Below are positions 1 through 6,233 of a DNA stretch of 38,465 nucleotides, piece after piece. The stretch is from NCBI GenBank assembly GCA_029252405.1, contig JAQXBM010000081.1, forward strand, positions 1 through 38,465. The letters are read 5' to 3'. A program made the translations under genes and the position numbers. The number at the start of each line of letters is the position of its first letter. Position 1 is the first letter of the stretch. Below the pieces are notes generated by a model. It was not told the origin of the DNA and did no database searches. It saw only the letters and a list, made by a program, of their open reading frames with translations. Origin of the DNA: Crocinitomicaceae bacterium. Lineage in GTDB: Bacteria > Bacteroidota > Bacteroidia > Flavobacteriales_D > Crocinitomicaceae.

Positions 1-296
1 AATATTTCTCGTTGAGAAATGTTAGCTAACCTGAGTTAGATTCTAAAATCTGCTCAGAAATTCTTTTGATTAGAATGGATTTAGGCATTCTTTGTGAGTG
101 ACAGCAAGCTATCGGGAAAGAAAGATAACGACAAGTCATTTAATCAAAAAGGATTAGCAAGACACCATTCGATTTCACTTGAAGCAGGACATTTTTATCG
201 CTTAAATTCATCGAAATATTGATATATTCCTTCTTCTTTAAACTCAACTCTGCCCAATTTCAAGCGATCTGAGTGCATTTAAGAATCGAACTAAGG
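1..296. other. Intergenic region with small inverted repeats, no gene seen
   Basis: I find no convincing gene here. The left edge has a perfect 7-bp hairpin (4-10 with 14-20, loop GTT). The palindrome GTTAGCTAAC follows at 21-30, and CTAAC (26-30) can also pair with GTTAG (35-39). The longest minus-strand frame, 195-278, encodes only 27 residues directly after an in-frame stop. The region lies downstream of the etfBA stop, so the hairpins could belong to a terminator of a gene left of the window. Confidence 0.4.
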
Positions 297-1229
297 TTAG
301 TTAGACGATTTGAATTTTTTAACTGCTTCAGTCAAACGCGGAATAACCTCAAAGGCATCTCCAACAATTCCGTAGTCAGCTGCCTTGAAAAATGGTGCTT
401 CAGAATCTGTGTTTACCACAACAATTACTTTCGATCCATTTACTCCAGCCAAATGTTGAATTGCTCCAGAAATCCCTGCTGCGATGTATAAGTTTGGTCG
501 AATAGCGACACCTGTTTGTCCAACGTGCTCGTGGTGAGGGCGCCATCCAATATCAGCTACTGGGCGAGAACATGCTGTTGCTGCTCCTAACTCAGATGCT
601 AACTCTTCTACCATTCCCCAGTTTTCAGGACCTTTCAATCCACGACCTGCTGAAACAACTAATTCTGCTTCCGGCAATGGAATTTCACCTTCTGGTTTTT
701 TTGTTTCCAACACTTTGATTGCTGCATCGCCTGCGTTTGATGCAAAATCTTCTACCGAGCAAGCACTTCCCCCACCTTCTGGTTGAATGCTGTTTGGGAG
801 CAATGAAATGATTTTCTTGTCCGTGTTGATTTTTACATGACCAAATGCTTTCCCTGAGAATACATTCACTTTCACTTTGTCTCCTTCTGGAACGGCAACT
901 GCTCCTGAAACCAATCCAGCTTTCATTTTAACTGAAAGGCGTGGTGCAACAGCTTTTGCTGTCAAATCGTGAGAGAAAACCACTGTATTCGCTCCTGTAG
1001 CTTCTGCTGCAGCGTTAACCATTCGTGTAATTTGCTGAGGATCTTCAACAGAACGATCAACCATTACTTTTGATGCTCCGTATTCTCCTAAATAGGCAAG
1101 AGCTGCTTCATCAGCGCTACCATTTGCAACAACGGTAACATCACTTCCTAATTTCTTCGCGTAGCTAACAACTTCTAAAGCGGCTTTCCCGATTCCGTTG
1201 CTGCTGTTTATATATACTAATGTTGACAT
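297..1229 (-). CDS. etfA: Electron transfer flavoprotein, alpha subunit (EtfA)
   Basis: EtfA carries the FAD of the heterodimeric electron transfer flavoprotein, which takes electrons from acyl-CoA and other dehydrogenases and passes them to the quinone pool through ETF:quinone oxidoreductase. The 310-residue product has the usual two parts: an N-terminal alpha/beta domain (about 1-190) and a C-terminal FAD domain starting near VVSAGRGLKGPENW. The family signature PNLYIAAGISGAIQHLAG, followed by the nucleotide-contacting VVVNTD segment, is intact near residues 245-280. Length is normal for Bacteroidota. The gene lies downstream of etfB on the same strand, 109 nt away, and the gap contains an unusual periodic palindrome. 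The ATG start lies directly before STLVYINSSNG, a typical EtfA N-terminus. Confidence 0.96.
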   Translation of the reverse strand: MSTLVYINSSNGIGKAALEVVSYAKKLGSDVTVVANGSADEAALAYLGEYGASKVMVDRSVEDPQQITRMVNAAAEATGANTVVFSHDLTAKAVAPRLSVKMKAGLVSGAVAVPEGDKVKVNVFSGKAFGHVKINTDKKIISLLPNSIQPEGGGSACSVEDFASNAGDAAIKVLETKKPEGEIPLPEAELVVSAGRGLKGPENWGMVEELASELGAATACSRPVADIGWRPHHEHVGQTGVAIRPNLYIAAGISGAIQHLAGVNGSKVIVVVNTDSEAPFFKAADYGIVGDAFEVIPRLTEAVKKFKSSN

Positions 1230-1246
1230 AATATCTTTGTTTTAAT

Positions 1247-1335
1247 AGACATAAGACATTTTAGACGCTAGACAAAAGAAATAGAAATCTATGAAACTTT
1301 TGTCTTGAAGTCTAAAGTCTTCGAGTCTTTGGTCT
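1247..1335. repeat. Palindromic element of periodic AGAC / GTCT units
   Basis: Between etfB and etfA, four AGAC tetramers (1247, 1254, 1263, 1270) spaced 7-9 nt apart are followed, after a 28-nt centre, by five GTCT tetramers (1302, 1310, 1317, 1325, 1332) spaced 7-8 nt apart. The two arms are imperfect reverse complements, so the transcript can form a long hairpin with several registers. The gap belongs to the probable etfBA transcript. Function is unknown. Confidence 0.6.
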
Positions 1336-1338
1336 AAC

Positions 1339-2079
1339 TTAAATGACTTTCGCCTCGTTGTGTAACAAACTCACTAATTCATCCATGTTCTCTGGATCGA
1401 TCATTTTGCACGCAGCTTTTGCCGGTGGAAGATCGTAGCTCTCAAAAGAAGTTAGAGAAGGAACATCCGCCGCAGCAACTACATTCAGTGGCTTCGTACG
1501 AGCCGCCATAATCCCACGCATGTTAGGAATACGTTGCTCAGCCATTCCCTTAGCACAAGAAATAACCGCTGGAATTGATACTTCGCTTACTTGAACTCCT
1601 CCAGGGATTTCTGATTCGACAGTTGCTGTACTTCCGTTCACTTCTAATTTTGAAGCCAAAGAAATAAATGGAACGTCTAATGCTTCAGCAAGCATTCCAC
1701 CAACCTGTGAACCGTTGTAGTTGATTGTTTCTTTTCCTGTTAACACAAGGTCAAACTCATTCGCTTTTGCGTACTCAGCAATTTGCATCGCTGTGTAATA
1801 AGCATCTGTTGGTTCAGCATCGATACGAACGGCTTCATCAGCTCCAATCGCCAATGCTTTGCGGATAACAGAATCATCTGCAGCAGATCCAACTGTGCAA
1901 ATTGTAACTGATCCTCCACCTGCTTCTTTCAACTCAAGAGCGCGAACAAGTGCATACCATTCATCGTATGGGTTAACAATATATTGAACTCCATTTTCAT
2001 CAAACTTCGAGTTTCCTTCCGTGAAGGCAATCTTTGAAGTTGTGTCTGGAGATTTACTAATACAGACTAATAGTTTCAT
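1339..2079 (-). CDS. etfB: Electron transfer flavoprotein, beta subunit (EtfB)
   Basis: This is the beta subunit of the electron transfer flavoprotein. It binds AMP structurally and holds the recognition loop that docks onto partner dehydrogenases. At 246 residues it has normal family length. Seen in the protein are the N-terminal KLLVCISKSPDTT strand, the NPYDEWYALVRALELKE segment, and the conserved LVLTGKETINYNGSQVGGMLAEALD region, which matches the AMP-binding loop of EtfB. It is the first gene of an etfB-etfA pair on the minus strand. A TAnnTTTG-type promoter element lies just upstream at 2106-2113. The unit is divergent from pdhB, so the 299-nt gap 2080-2378 carries control signals for both directions. 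Confidence 0.96.
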   Translation of the reverse strand: MKLLVCISKSPDTTSKIAFTEGNSKFDENGVQYIVNPYDEWYALVRALELKEAGGGSVTICTVGSAADDSVIRKALAIGADEAVRIDAEPTDAYYTAMQIAEYAKANEFDLVLTGKETINYNGSQVGGMLAEALDVPFISLASKLEVNGSTATVESEIPGGVQVSEVSIPAVISCAKGMAEQRIPNMRGIMAARTKPLNVVAAADVPSLTSFESYDLPPAKAACKMIDPENMDELVSLLHNEAKVI

Positions 2080-2105
2080 TCTGGAATTTTTTATTAAATC
2101 GAGGA

Positions 2106-2113
2106 CAAATTTA
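2106..2113 (-). promoter_or_regulatory. Candidate -7 element for etfBA
   Basis: Read on the minus strand this is TAAATTTG, an exact match to the Bacteroidota -7 consensus TAnnTTTG, placed 27 nt before the etfB start codon. I see no TTG -33 box at the usual 17-23 nt spacing, so the call rests on the -7 element and its position. Confidence 0.45.
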
Positions 2114-2314
2114 ATAATTAAATCCGCCTTTTTAGGTAGAAAACGAACAAAACTTTATGCATACATAGTATTTTTTGATGAGTGCTTGATCCCTCCCGAT
2201 TTTATGAAGGCTCTCGATTGATTGAAATCCAACAAACCCAGTCGATTCTGTGACATTTTTGCGATGTCAAACAAGGAATTCTTGACCTTATGGTATTTTG
2301 GTTCATAATTCTTT

Positions 2315-2342
2315 TTGAAAACTTCGATTTTTGTTACATTTG
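2315..2342 (+). promoter_or_regulatory. Candidate promoter for pdhB
   Basis: TTG at 2315-2317 and TACATTTG at 2335-2342 are separated by 17 nt, within the range reported for flavobacterial promoters (TTG-N17-23-TAnnTTTG). The predicted start of transcription is about 30 nt before the pdhB ATG at 2379. Confidence 0.55.
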
Positions 2343-2378
2343 GCGACCTGTTTCTTGCAGGTTTAAACAAGTTAGAAC

Positions 2379-3356
2379 ATGAAGACTTTACAATTTAGAG
2401 AAGCTCTGCGCGAGGCGATGTCAGAAGAAATGCGACGCGATGAGAAAGTTTTCCTCATGGGGGAAGAAGTGGCAGAGTACAATGGAGCCTACAAAGTGTC
2501 TCAAGGAATGCTTGACGAGTTCGGTGCGAAACGTGTGATTGACACACCAATTGCTGAGCTTGGTTTTACAGGAATTGGGGTAGGAGCTTCAATGAATGGT
2601 CTTCGACCAGTTGTCGAGTTCATGACATGGAACTTCGCGATTTTAGCTGCGGATCAGATCATCAATAGTGCAGCGAAAATGTTGCAAATGTCCGGTGGAC
2701 AATACAGTTGTCCTATTGTTTTCCGTGGAGGAAATGGTACAGCAGGTCAATTGGGAGCGACGCACTCACAAAGTTTCGAGGCGTTTTATTCGCACGTTCC
2801 AGGATTGAAAGTGATTACACCATCAAATCCAGCAGACGCAAAAGGTCTATTGAAATCGGCAATTCGTGATAACGATCCAGTTGTTTTCTTGGAGTCTGAG
2901 AAAATGTACGGAGATAAAGGTGAAGTTCCAGAGGGAGAATACTTGATTCCGATTGGCGTTGCTGATATTAAACGAAAAGGAGATCACGTAACGATTGTAA
3001 GTTTCGGTAAAATCATGAAGGTGGCATTTGAAGCTGCTGATGCTTTGGCGAAAGAAGGAATCGAATGTGAAGTGATTGACTTAAGAACAGTTCGTCCGAT
3101 TGATTACGGAACAGTAGTGGAGTCGATTAAGAAGACGAATCGTTGTGTTGTGCTGGAAGAGTCATGGCCGTTGGCGTCAATTTCTTCTGAGATTGCTTAT
3201 CATTTGCAACGCTATGCATTTGACTACTTGGATGCACCGGTTATGCGCGTTACGCAGACGGATACACCATTCGCATTTTCACCAACATTGATCGAAGAAG
3301 CGCTTCCGAATGCGTCTCGATTGATTGAGGCGGTAAAAGCTACTTTATACAGATAA
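2379..3356 (+). CDS. pdhB: Pyruvate dehydrogenase E1 component, beta subunit
   Basis: E1-beta pairs with E1-alpha to form the thiamine-diphosphate enzyme that decarboxylates pyruvate and acetylates the lipoyl arm of E2. The 325-residue protein has the transketolase pyrimidine-binding domain (about 1-180: MGEEVAEYNGAYKVSQG, TPIAELGFTGIGVGASMNG, then FRGGNGTAGQLGATHSQSFEAF) and the C-terminal transketolase domain (about 195-320: VTIVSFGKIMKVAFEAADAL, EVIDLRTVRPID, VVLEESWP). Branched-chain E1-beta is related, but the GTAGQLGATHSQ segment fits pyruvate dehydrogenase better. Neither the E1-alpha gene nor the E2 gene is adjacent; separation from pdhA is common in flavobacteria. A promoter lies upstream and a strong terminator lies 24 nt downstream, so the gene is probably monocistronic. 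Confidence 0.93.
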   Translation: MKTLQFREALREAMSEEMRRDEKVFLMGEEVAEYNGAYKVSQGMLDEFGAKRVIDTPIAELGFTGIGVGASMNGLRPVVEFMTWNFAILAADQIINSAAKMLQMSGGQYSCPIVFRGGNGTAGQLGATHSQSFEAFYSHVPGLKVITPSNPADAKGLLKSAIRDNDPVVFLESEKMYGDKGEVPEGEYLIPIGVADIKRKGDHVTIVSFGKIMKVAFEAADALAKEGIECEVIDLRTVRPIDYGTVVESIKKTNRCVVLEESWPLASISSEIAYHLQRYAFDYLDAPVMRVTQTDTPFAFSPTLIEEALPNASRLIEAVKATLYR

Positions 3357-3379
3357 TACGTAATTCTATTATATGAAAG

Positions 3380-3407
3380 CGGACTGAGCAATCGGTCCGT
3401 TTTTTTT
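3380..3407 (+). terminator. Rho-independent terminator of pdhB
   Basis: An 8-bp stem (CGGACTGA at 3380-3387 with TCGGTCCG at 3392-3399, one T-G pair) closes a GCAA tetraloop. It is followed directly by eight T residues (3400-3407). The position right after pdhB and the GNRA loop make this a textbook intrinsic terminator. Confidence 0.92.
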
Positions 3408-3444
3408 GGTGGTTAAAATGAATACTTTTATTTAAATAATCGAT

Positions 3445-3843
3445 ATGCGATTTCACACGAGAAAATGGGTTAAGCCCGAAGACCTGAATCCAAACGGTAC
3501 ACTTTTCGGAGGTCGTTTGCTGCAATGGATCGACGAAGAAGCTGCGCTTTACGCTATTGCTCAACTTGAAAACACGAAAATCGTGACGAAGTACATTTCT
3601 GACATCAACTTCCAGGATAAGGCCGAGAAAGGAGATATCGTGGAGATTGGAATGGACGTTGTGAAATTTGGGAAGACATCTTTAACACTTCGCTGCGAGG
3701 TTCGAAACATGATGACGCGAAAGACAATTATCTCCATTGATACGATTATAATGGTCAGTCTTGGTAAAGATGGTATGCCTTCGCCGCATGGCAAAACTAA
3801 AATTGAGTTCATTAAGGATCGGTTCAAAGACGATCGTGAGTAG
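3445..3843 (+). CDS. Acyl-CoA thioesterase, hotdog fold (YciA/BFIT type)
   Basis: This 132-residue single-domain protein belongs to the acyl-CoA hydrolase branch of the hotdog superfamily, which hydrolyses acyl-CoA to free acid and CoA. The active-site region NPNGTLFGGRLLQWIDEEAA (15-34) matches the family pattern: the Asn and the GG pair before the central helix, then Asp30-Glu31. The SDINFQDKAEKGDIVEIGMDV strand region follows. The start ATG leaves an N-terminus of normal length. It follows the pdhB terminator, so it should have its own promoter, though I cannot define one clearly. It converges with the minus-strand gene ending at 3846, two bases away, with no terminator in between. The exact substrate chain length cannot be read from sequence. 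Confidence 0.85.
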   Translation: MRFHTRKWVKPEDLNPNGTLFGGRLLQWIDEEAALYAIAQLENTKIVTKYISDINFQDKAEKGDIVEIGMDVVKFGKTSLTLRCEVRNMMTRKTIISIDTIIMVSLGKDGMPSPHGKTKIEFIKDRFKDDRE

Positions 3844-3845
3844 CG

Positions 3846-4349
3846 CTATTTGACATTCAAAATCGCAGATTTGTATCTGCGTTTATCCCAATAAACAACA
3901 ATACTTCTTTCGTCGGTTTTTCTGAATTCAAGAGCAGGATTTTGTATAATGAATTTCTTTTTCGTTGCGGTAAAGTTGTAAATGTATTTCTTTCTGTAGA
4001 CGAACCAGTTGTCGCACCAATCAATTGAATTTCCCATTCCAATTGGTTTTCCAGCGCCCATTACAAAACTAACGTTTTTGCCTCCATTGATAATGTAGGT
4101 GCCGACGTCCCCCGATAGTTTACTTTTAACGATAAAAGCGATGTCGATTTTTTCATCGCCTGTAAAATCTGCTTCAAAATAGAAAGGATTAATTGAATCG
4201 ATTATTTCGTAACTTTGAAACAAATTATCCGATTCGAGCACTTTAGAAGCCCACTCTGGGATGTGTTTGTTGTACTCTGTTGAGTCTTGAGCTTGAGAAA
4301 AATTGAATAAAAGGAAAGTTGTCAATGCGAAAGTTAGAAGTCTGATCAT
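3846..4349 (-). CDS. Small secreted protein of unknown function
   Basis: I do not recognise a named family. The 167-residue protein begins with a clear signal peptide (MIRLLTFALTTFLLFNFSQAQ, cleavage near residue 20), so it should be exported to the periplasm or surface. Residues about 57-72 (YFEADFTGDEKIDIAFIV) resemble the calcium-binding turn of FG-GAP/VCBS-like repeats (DxTGDxxxDIA), common in secreted Bacteroidota proteins. Cys and Trp cluster in the segment IDWCDNWFVYRKKY. It is convergent with the thioesterase gene and lies on the same strand as the broken peroxiredoxin-like gene. A palindrome, TTTCTTT-T-AAAGAAA (4354-4368), lies just upstream of its ATG. Confidence 0.75.
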   Translation of the reverse strand: MIRLLTFALTTFLLFNFSQAQDSTEYNKHIPEWASKVLESDNLFQSYEIIDSINPFYFEADFTGDEKIDIAFIVKSKLSGDVGTYIINGGKNVSFVMGAGKPIGMGNSIDWCDNWFVYRKKYIYNFTATKKKFIIQNPALEFRKTDERSIVVYWDKRRYKSAILNVK

Positions 4350-4372
4350 AAGTTTTCTTTTAAAGAAACAGT

Positions 4373-4444
4373 AAATGCCGCACTACGCAATTCGAAATCG
4401 CACAAGAATTAAGTAGAAATATACAAGTGTAAGCTGCGGTATTT
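4373..4444. repeat. 72-bp segment bounded by 10-bp inverted repeats
   Basis: AAATGCCGCA (4373-4382) can pair with TGCGGTATTT (4435-4444) over all ten positions, with one G-T pair. The 52-nt interior has no coding sense. The segment lies between two minus-strand genes and could be a long-range RNA hairpin, a small palindromic mobile relic, or chance. Confidence 0.35.
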
Positions 4445-4463
4445 ATCAGGGAAGCTGAAAATG

Positions 4464-5067
4464 TTAAATAGTCTTCAGCTTTGCTGGCACAGTCTCGGAC
4501 TTCAATCGAACTGAATAGTTGGGCTTGATGTAATTGTAAATTAGGATTCCGTTTTTAATAACGTAAACCGCGAGAACTGGAAAGGTATGGTGCTTTTCTC
4601 CCGACCATTCTTCTACATCCATTTTGTACTTGTCTCGATATTTGATCCAGTTCTTATTGTGGACTTTCATCTTAACCCAAAAGCAGAGGTGAGTTCTGCT
4701 CTGTTGTCTGAAAGCAGTGTATAATCAGTTTGTGATTTCATTTCACTTACGGCTAAAGAATCGAATTGATCCAATGTCACACCGTATAATGTATATCCAA
4801 GCGAGTCAATTTTATTTTTGATTTGTCCAAGAGCGTTCAAATGCCGCGTGCAATAACGGCACCAACCACCGCGATAAAAAACCACGATCGATTTTCCTTC
4901 ATTCAGTAATTCTCCAAATTCAACGCGCTCTCCGTCAGTTTGAGTGAGTAGAACCGAATCTGGAATTTCCTCTCCGACCTTCAAAGGGCATACGTCATAC
5001 ATTTGATCTTGGGCATTCAAATTGAAGAATACGCTAATCTGAAATAGGAGAATAAGGCTTTGTTCAT
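4464..5067 (-). pseudogene. Peroxiredoxin-like (AhpC/TSA) secreted protein, split by two frame changes
   Basis: The family reduces peroxides or acts as a thioredoxin-like redox protein. The middle reading frame (from the codon at 5018-5020 down to 4667) contains the thioredoxin-fold strand and a WCRYC motif after VVFYRGG, and ends in AELTSAFGLR plus a stop. The next frame (4464-4670) overlaps it by ATGA and continues the family sequence: MKVHNKNWIKYR, SGEKHHTFPVLAVYV, IKPNYSVRL. At the other end the middle frame lacks a good ATG, though its upstream codons read as a signal-peptide core ending FFNLNAQ. An ATG at 5065-5067 (MNKALFSYF) lies in a third frame. One missing base near 5050 and one near 4671 would restore a single protein of about 200 residues. 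This may be a decayed gene or a product of sequencing deletions. Confidence 0.7.
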
Positions 5068-5121
5068 TTAGGAATTTTAATGTGAGACGAAATCGAATGG
5101 AATTTCATTCAGATTTTTAGA

Positions 5122-5152
5122 AAAAAAGTAGAATTGTCTTTTCGACTTTTTT
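5122..5152. repeat. A/T-rich inverted repeat
   Basis: AAAAAAGT (5122-5129) and ACTTTTTT (5145-5152) form a perfect 8-bp inverted repeat with a 15-nt loop. It is terminator-like on either strand, but no adjacent transcript end clearly needs it. Confidence 0.35.
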
Positions 5153-5212
5153 CCGAAAAAGCTATTTTTGAATAAGCGAAAACGACCGGCATTTTGGTCG
5201 ATAATTTTCTCC

Positions 5213-5256
5213 AAAAAAGATGTAAACATACCCCTGTGAAAAAAACCATCTTTTTT
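5213..5256 (+). terminator. Terminator-like inverted repeat upstream of the rpsL promoter
   Basis: AAAAAAGATG (5213-5222) pairs perfectly with CATCTTTTTT (5247-5256) around a 24-nt loop, ending in a T run. It stops 11 nt before the -33 box of the ribosomal operon. It may shield the operon from upstream transcription in either direction. Confidence 0.4.
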
Positions 5257-5267
5257 CGCTGAAACCC

Positions 5268-5297
5268 TTGGTTTTTAAAATAAATCCCGTACATTTG
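5268..5297 (+). promoter_or_regulatory. Promoter of the str/S10 ribosomal operon
   Basis: TTG at 5268-5270 and TACATTTG at 5290-5297 are exactly 19 nt apart, an ideal match to the Bacteroidota sigma factor consensus (TTG-N19-TAnnTTTG). Transcription should start near 5302-5305, giving a leader of about 50 nt before the rpsL ATG. This also rules out the in-frame TTG at 5268 as a start codon. Confidence 0.85.
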
Positions 5298-5300
5298 CAC

Positions 5301-5319
5301 CCCGAAAAGTGTTTTTGGG
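5301..5319 (+). promoter_or_regulatory. Hairpin at the 5' end of the operon leader
   Basis: CCCGAAAA (5301-5308) pairs with TTTTTGGG (5312-5319) through eight pairs, one of them G-T, closing the loop GTG. It begins almost at the predicted transcription start and so would cap the mRNA 5' end. It could protect the mRNA or bind a ribosomal protein; the sequence does not say which. Confidence 0.5.
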
Positions 5320-5354
5320 CAATATTTTTATTAATTAAAGTTAACAGTATTTTT

Positions 5355-5729
5355 ATGCCAACTATCCAACAATTAGTTCGCAAAGGGAGAAAAGTTGTAG
5401 TGAAGAAGAGCAAGTCTGCAGCACTTGATTCTTGTCCTCAACGAAAGGGAGTATGTGTGCGTGTGTACACCACTACACCTAAGAAGCCGAACTCGGCTAT
5501 GCGTAAAGTTGCCAGAGTGCGACTAACAAACGGTAAGGAAGTCAACGCTTACATCGGAGGTGAAGGTCACAATCTTCAAGAACACTCATTAGTATTAGTC
5601 CGTGGAGGAAGAGTAAAAGATCTTCCAGGGGTACGTTACCACATTGTTCGTGGTGCGGAAGATACAGCAGGAGTTGAAGGAAGAACTCAAAGACGTTCAA
5701 AGTATGGAACTAAAAGACCTAAGAAGTAA
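5355..5729 (+). CDS. rpsL: 30S ribosomal protein S12
   Basis: S12 sits at the decoding centre of the small subunit and monitors codon-anticodon pairing. The 124-residue product contains [12 protein letters not shown] (41-52) and [14 protein letters not shown] (83-96). Both lysines whose mutation gives streptomycin resistance (here Lys43 or Lys44, and Lys88) are wild type. The ATG at 5355 gives the standard N-terminus [13 protein letters not shown] longer frame from a TTG at 5268 would start inside the promoter. It is first in the ribosomal operon, 29 nt before rpsG. Confidence 0.98.
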   Translation: MPTIQQLVRKGRKVVVKKSKSAALDSCPQRKGVCVRVYTTTPKKPNSAMRKVARVRLTNGKEVNAYIGGEGHNLQEHSLVLVRGGRVKDLPGVRYHIVRGAEDTAGVEGRTQRRSKYGTKRPKK

Positions 5730-5758
5730 AATTCTTTAACCTTTAAAAACATCACAAG

Positions 5759-6229
5759 ATGAGAAGAAGAAAAGCGAAAAAGATAACTATTCTACCAGAT
5801 CCAAAGTTCAACTCGGTGACGGTAACGAAGTTTGTGAACAACCTTATGTTCAGCGGGAAGAAAAACCTTGCATTTAAAATTTTCTACGAAGCAATGGAGA
5901 TCATTGATGAGAAAGTAGAAGATTCAACAGGATTAGAAACGTGGAAGAAAGCATTGGAGAACATTACTCCAAGTGTTGAGGTTCGTAGTCGCCGTGTAGG
6001 TGGAGCTACTTTCCAAATTCCAACTCCAGTTCGTGAAGGACGTAAGCAATCACTCGGAATGAAGTGGTTGATTGGGTATGCACGTAAACGTAATGAGAAA
6101 ACAATGGCTCAGAAATTAGCTATGGAAATCATTGCTGCTTCGAAAGAAGAAGGTGCTGCTTACAAGAAGAAAGAAGATACATTAAGAATGGCTGAGGCAA
6201 ACAAAGCATTCTCACACTTTAGATTCTAA
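5759..6229 (+). CDS. rpsG: 30S ribosomal protein S7
   Basis: S7 nucleates assembly of the 30S head by binding the 3' major domain of 16S rRNA and lines the E site. The 156-residue product has the normal length. It shows the helical core, the [20 protein letters not shown] hairpin that contacts mRNA and E-site tRNA, and the C-terminal [12 protein letters not shown]. It lies between rpsL (29 nt) and fusA (4 nt), the classical str order. Confidence 0.98.
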   Translation: MRRRKAKKITILPDPKFNSVTVTKFVNNLMFSGKKNLAFKIFYEAMEIIDEKVEDSTGLETWKKALENITPSVEVRSRRVGGATFQIPTPVREGRKQSLGMKWLIGYARKRNEKTMAQKLAMEIIAASKEEGAAYKKKEDTLRMAEANKAFSHFRF

Positions 6230-6233
6230 TAAA

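Noticed and set aside
195-278. 27-residue minus-strand frame after etfA
   Set aside because: An in-frame stop directly precedes the ATG, and there is no family match or supporting promoter; the peptide looks protein-like but is too short to support.
2155-2370. Open frame of 71 residues on the minus strand between etfB and pdhB
   Set aside because: It runs through the divergent promoter region, including the pdhB promoter, and shows no recognisable domain or signal; composition looks non-coding.
5268-5354. N-terminal extension of S12 from a TTG codon
   Set aside because: The TTG is the -33 box of the promoter; the ATG at 5355 gives the standard S12 start.
5109-5413. Minus-strand frames over the rpsL promoter
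   Set aside because: They overlap a near-perfect promoter and the start of rpsL and have no recognisable features.
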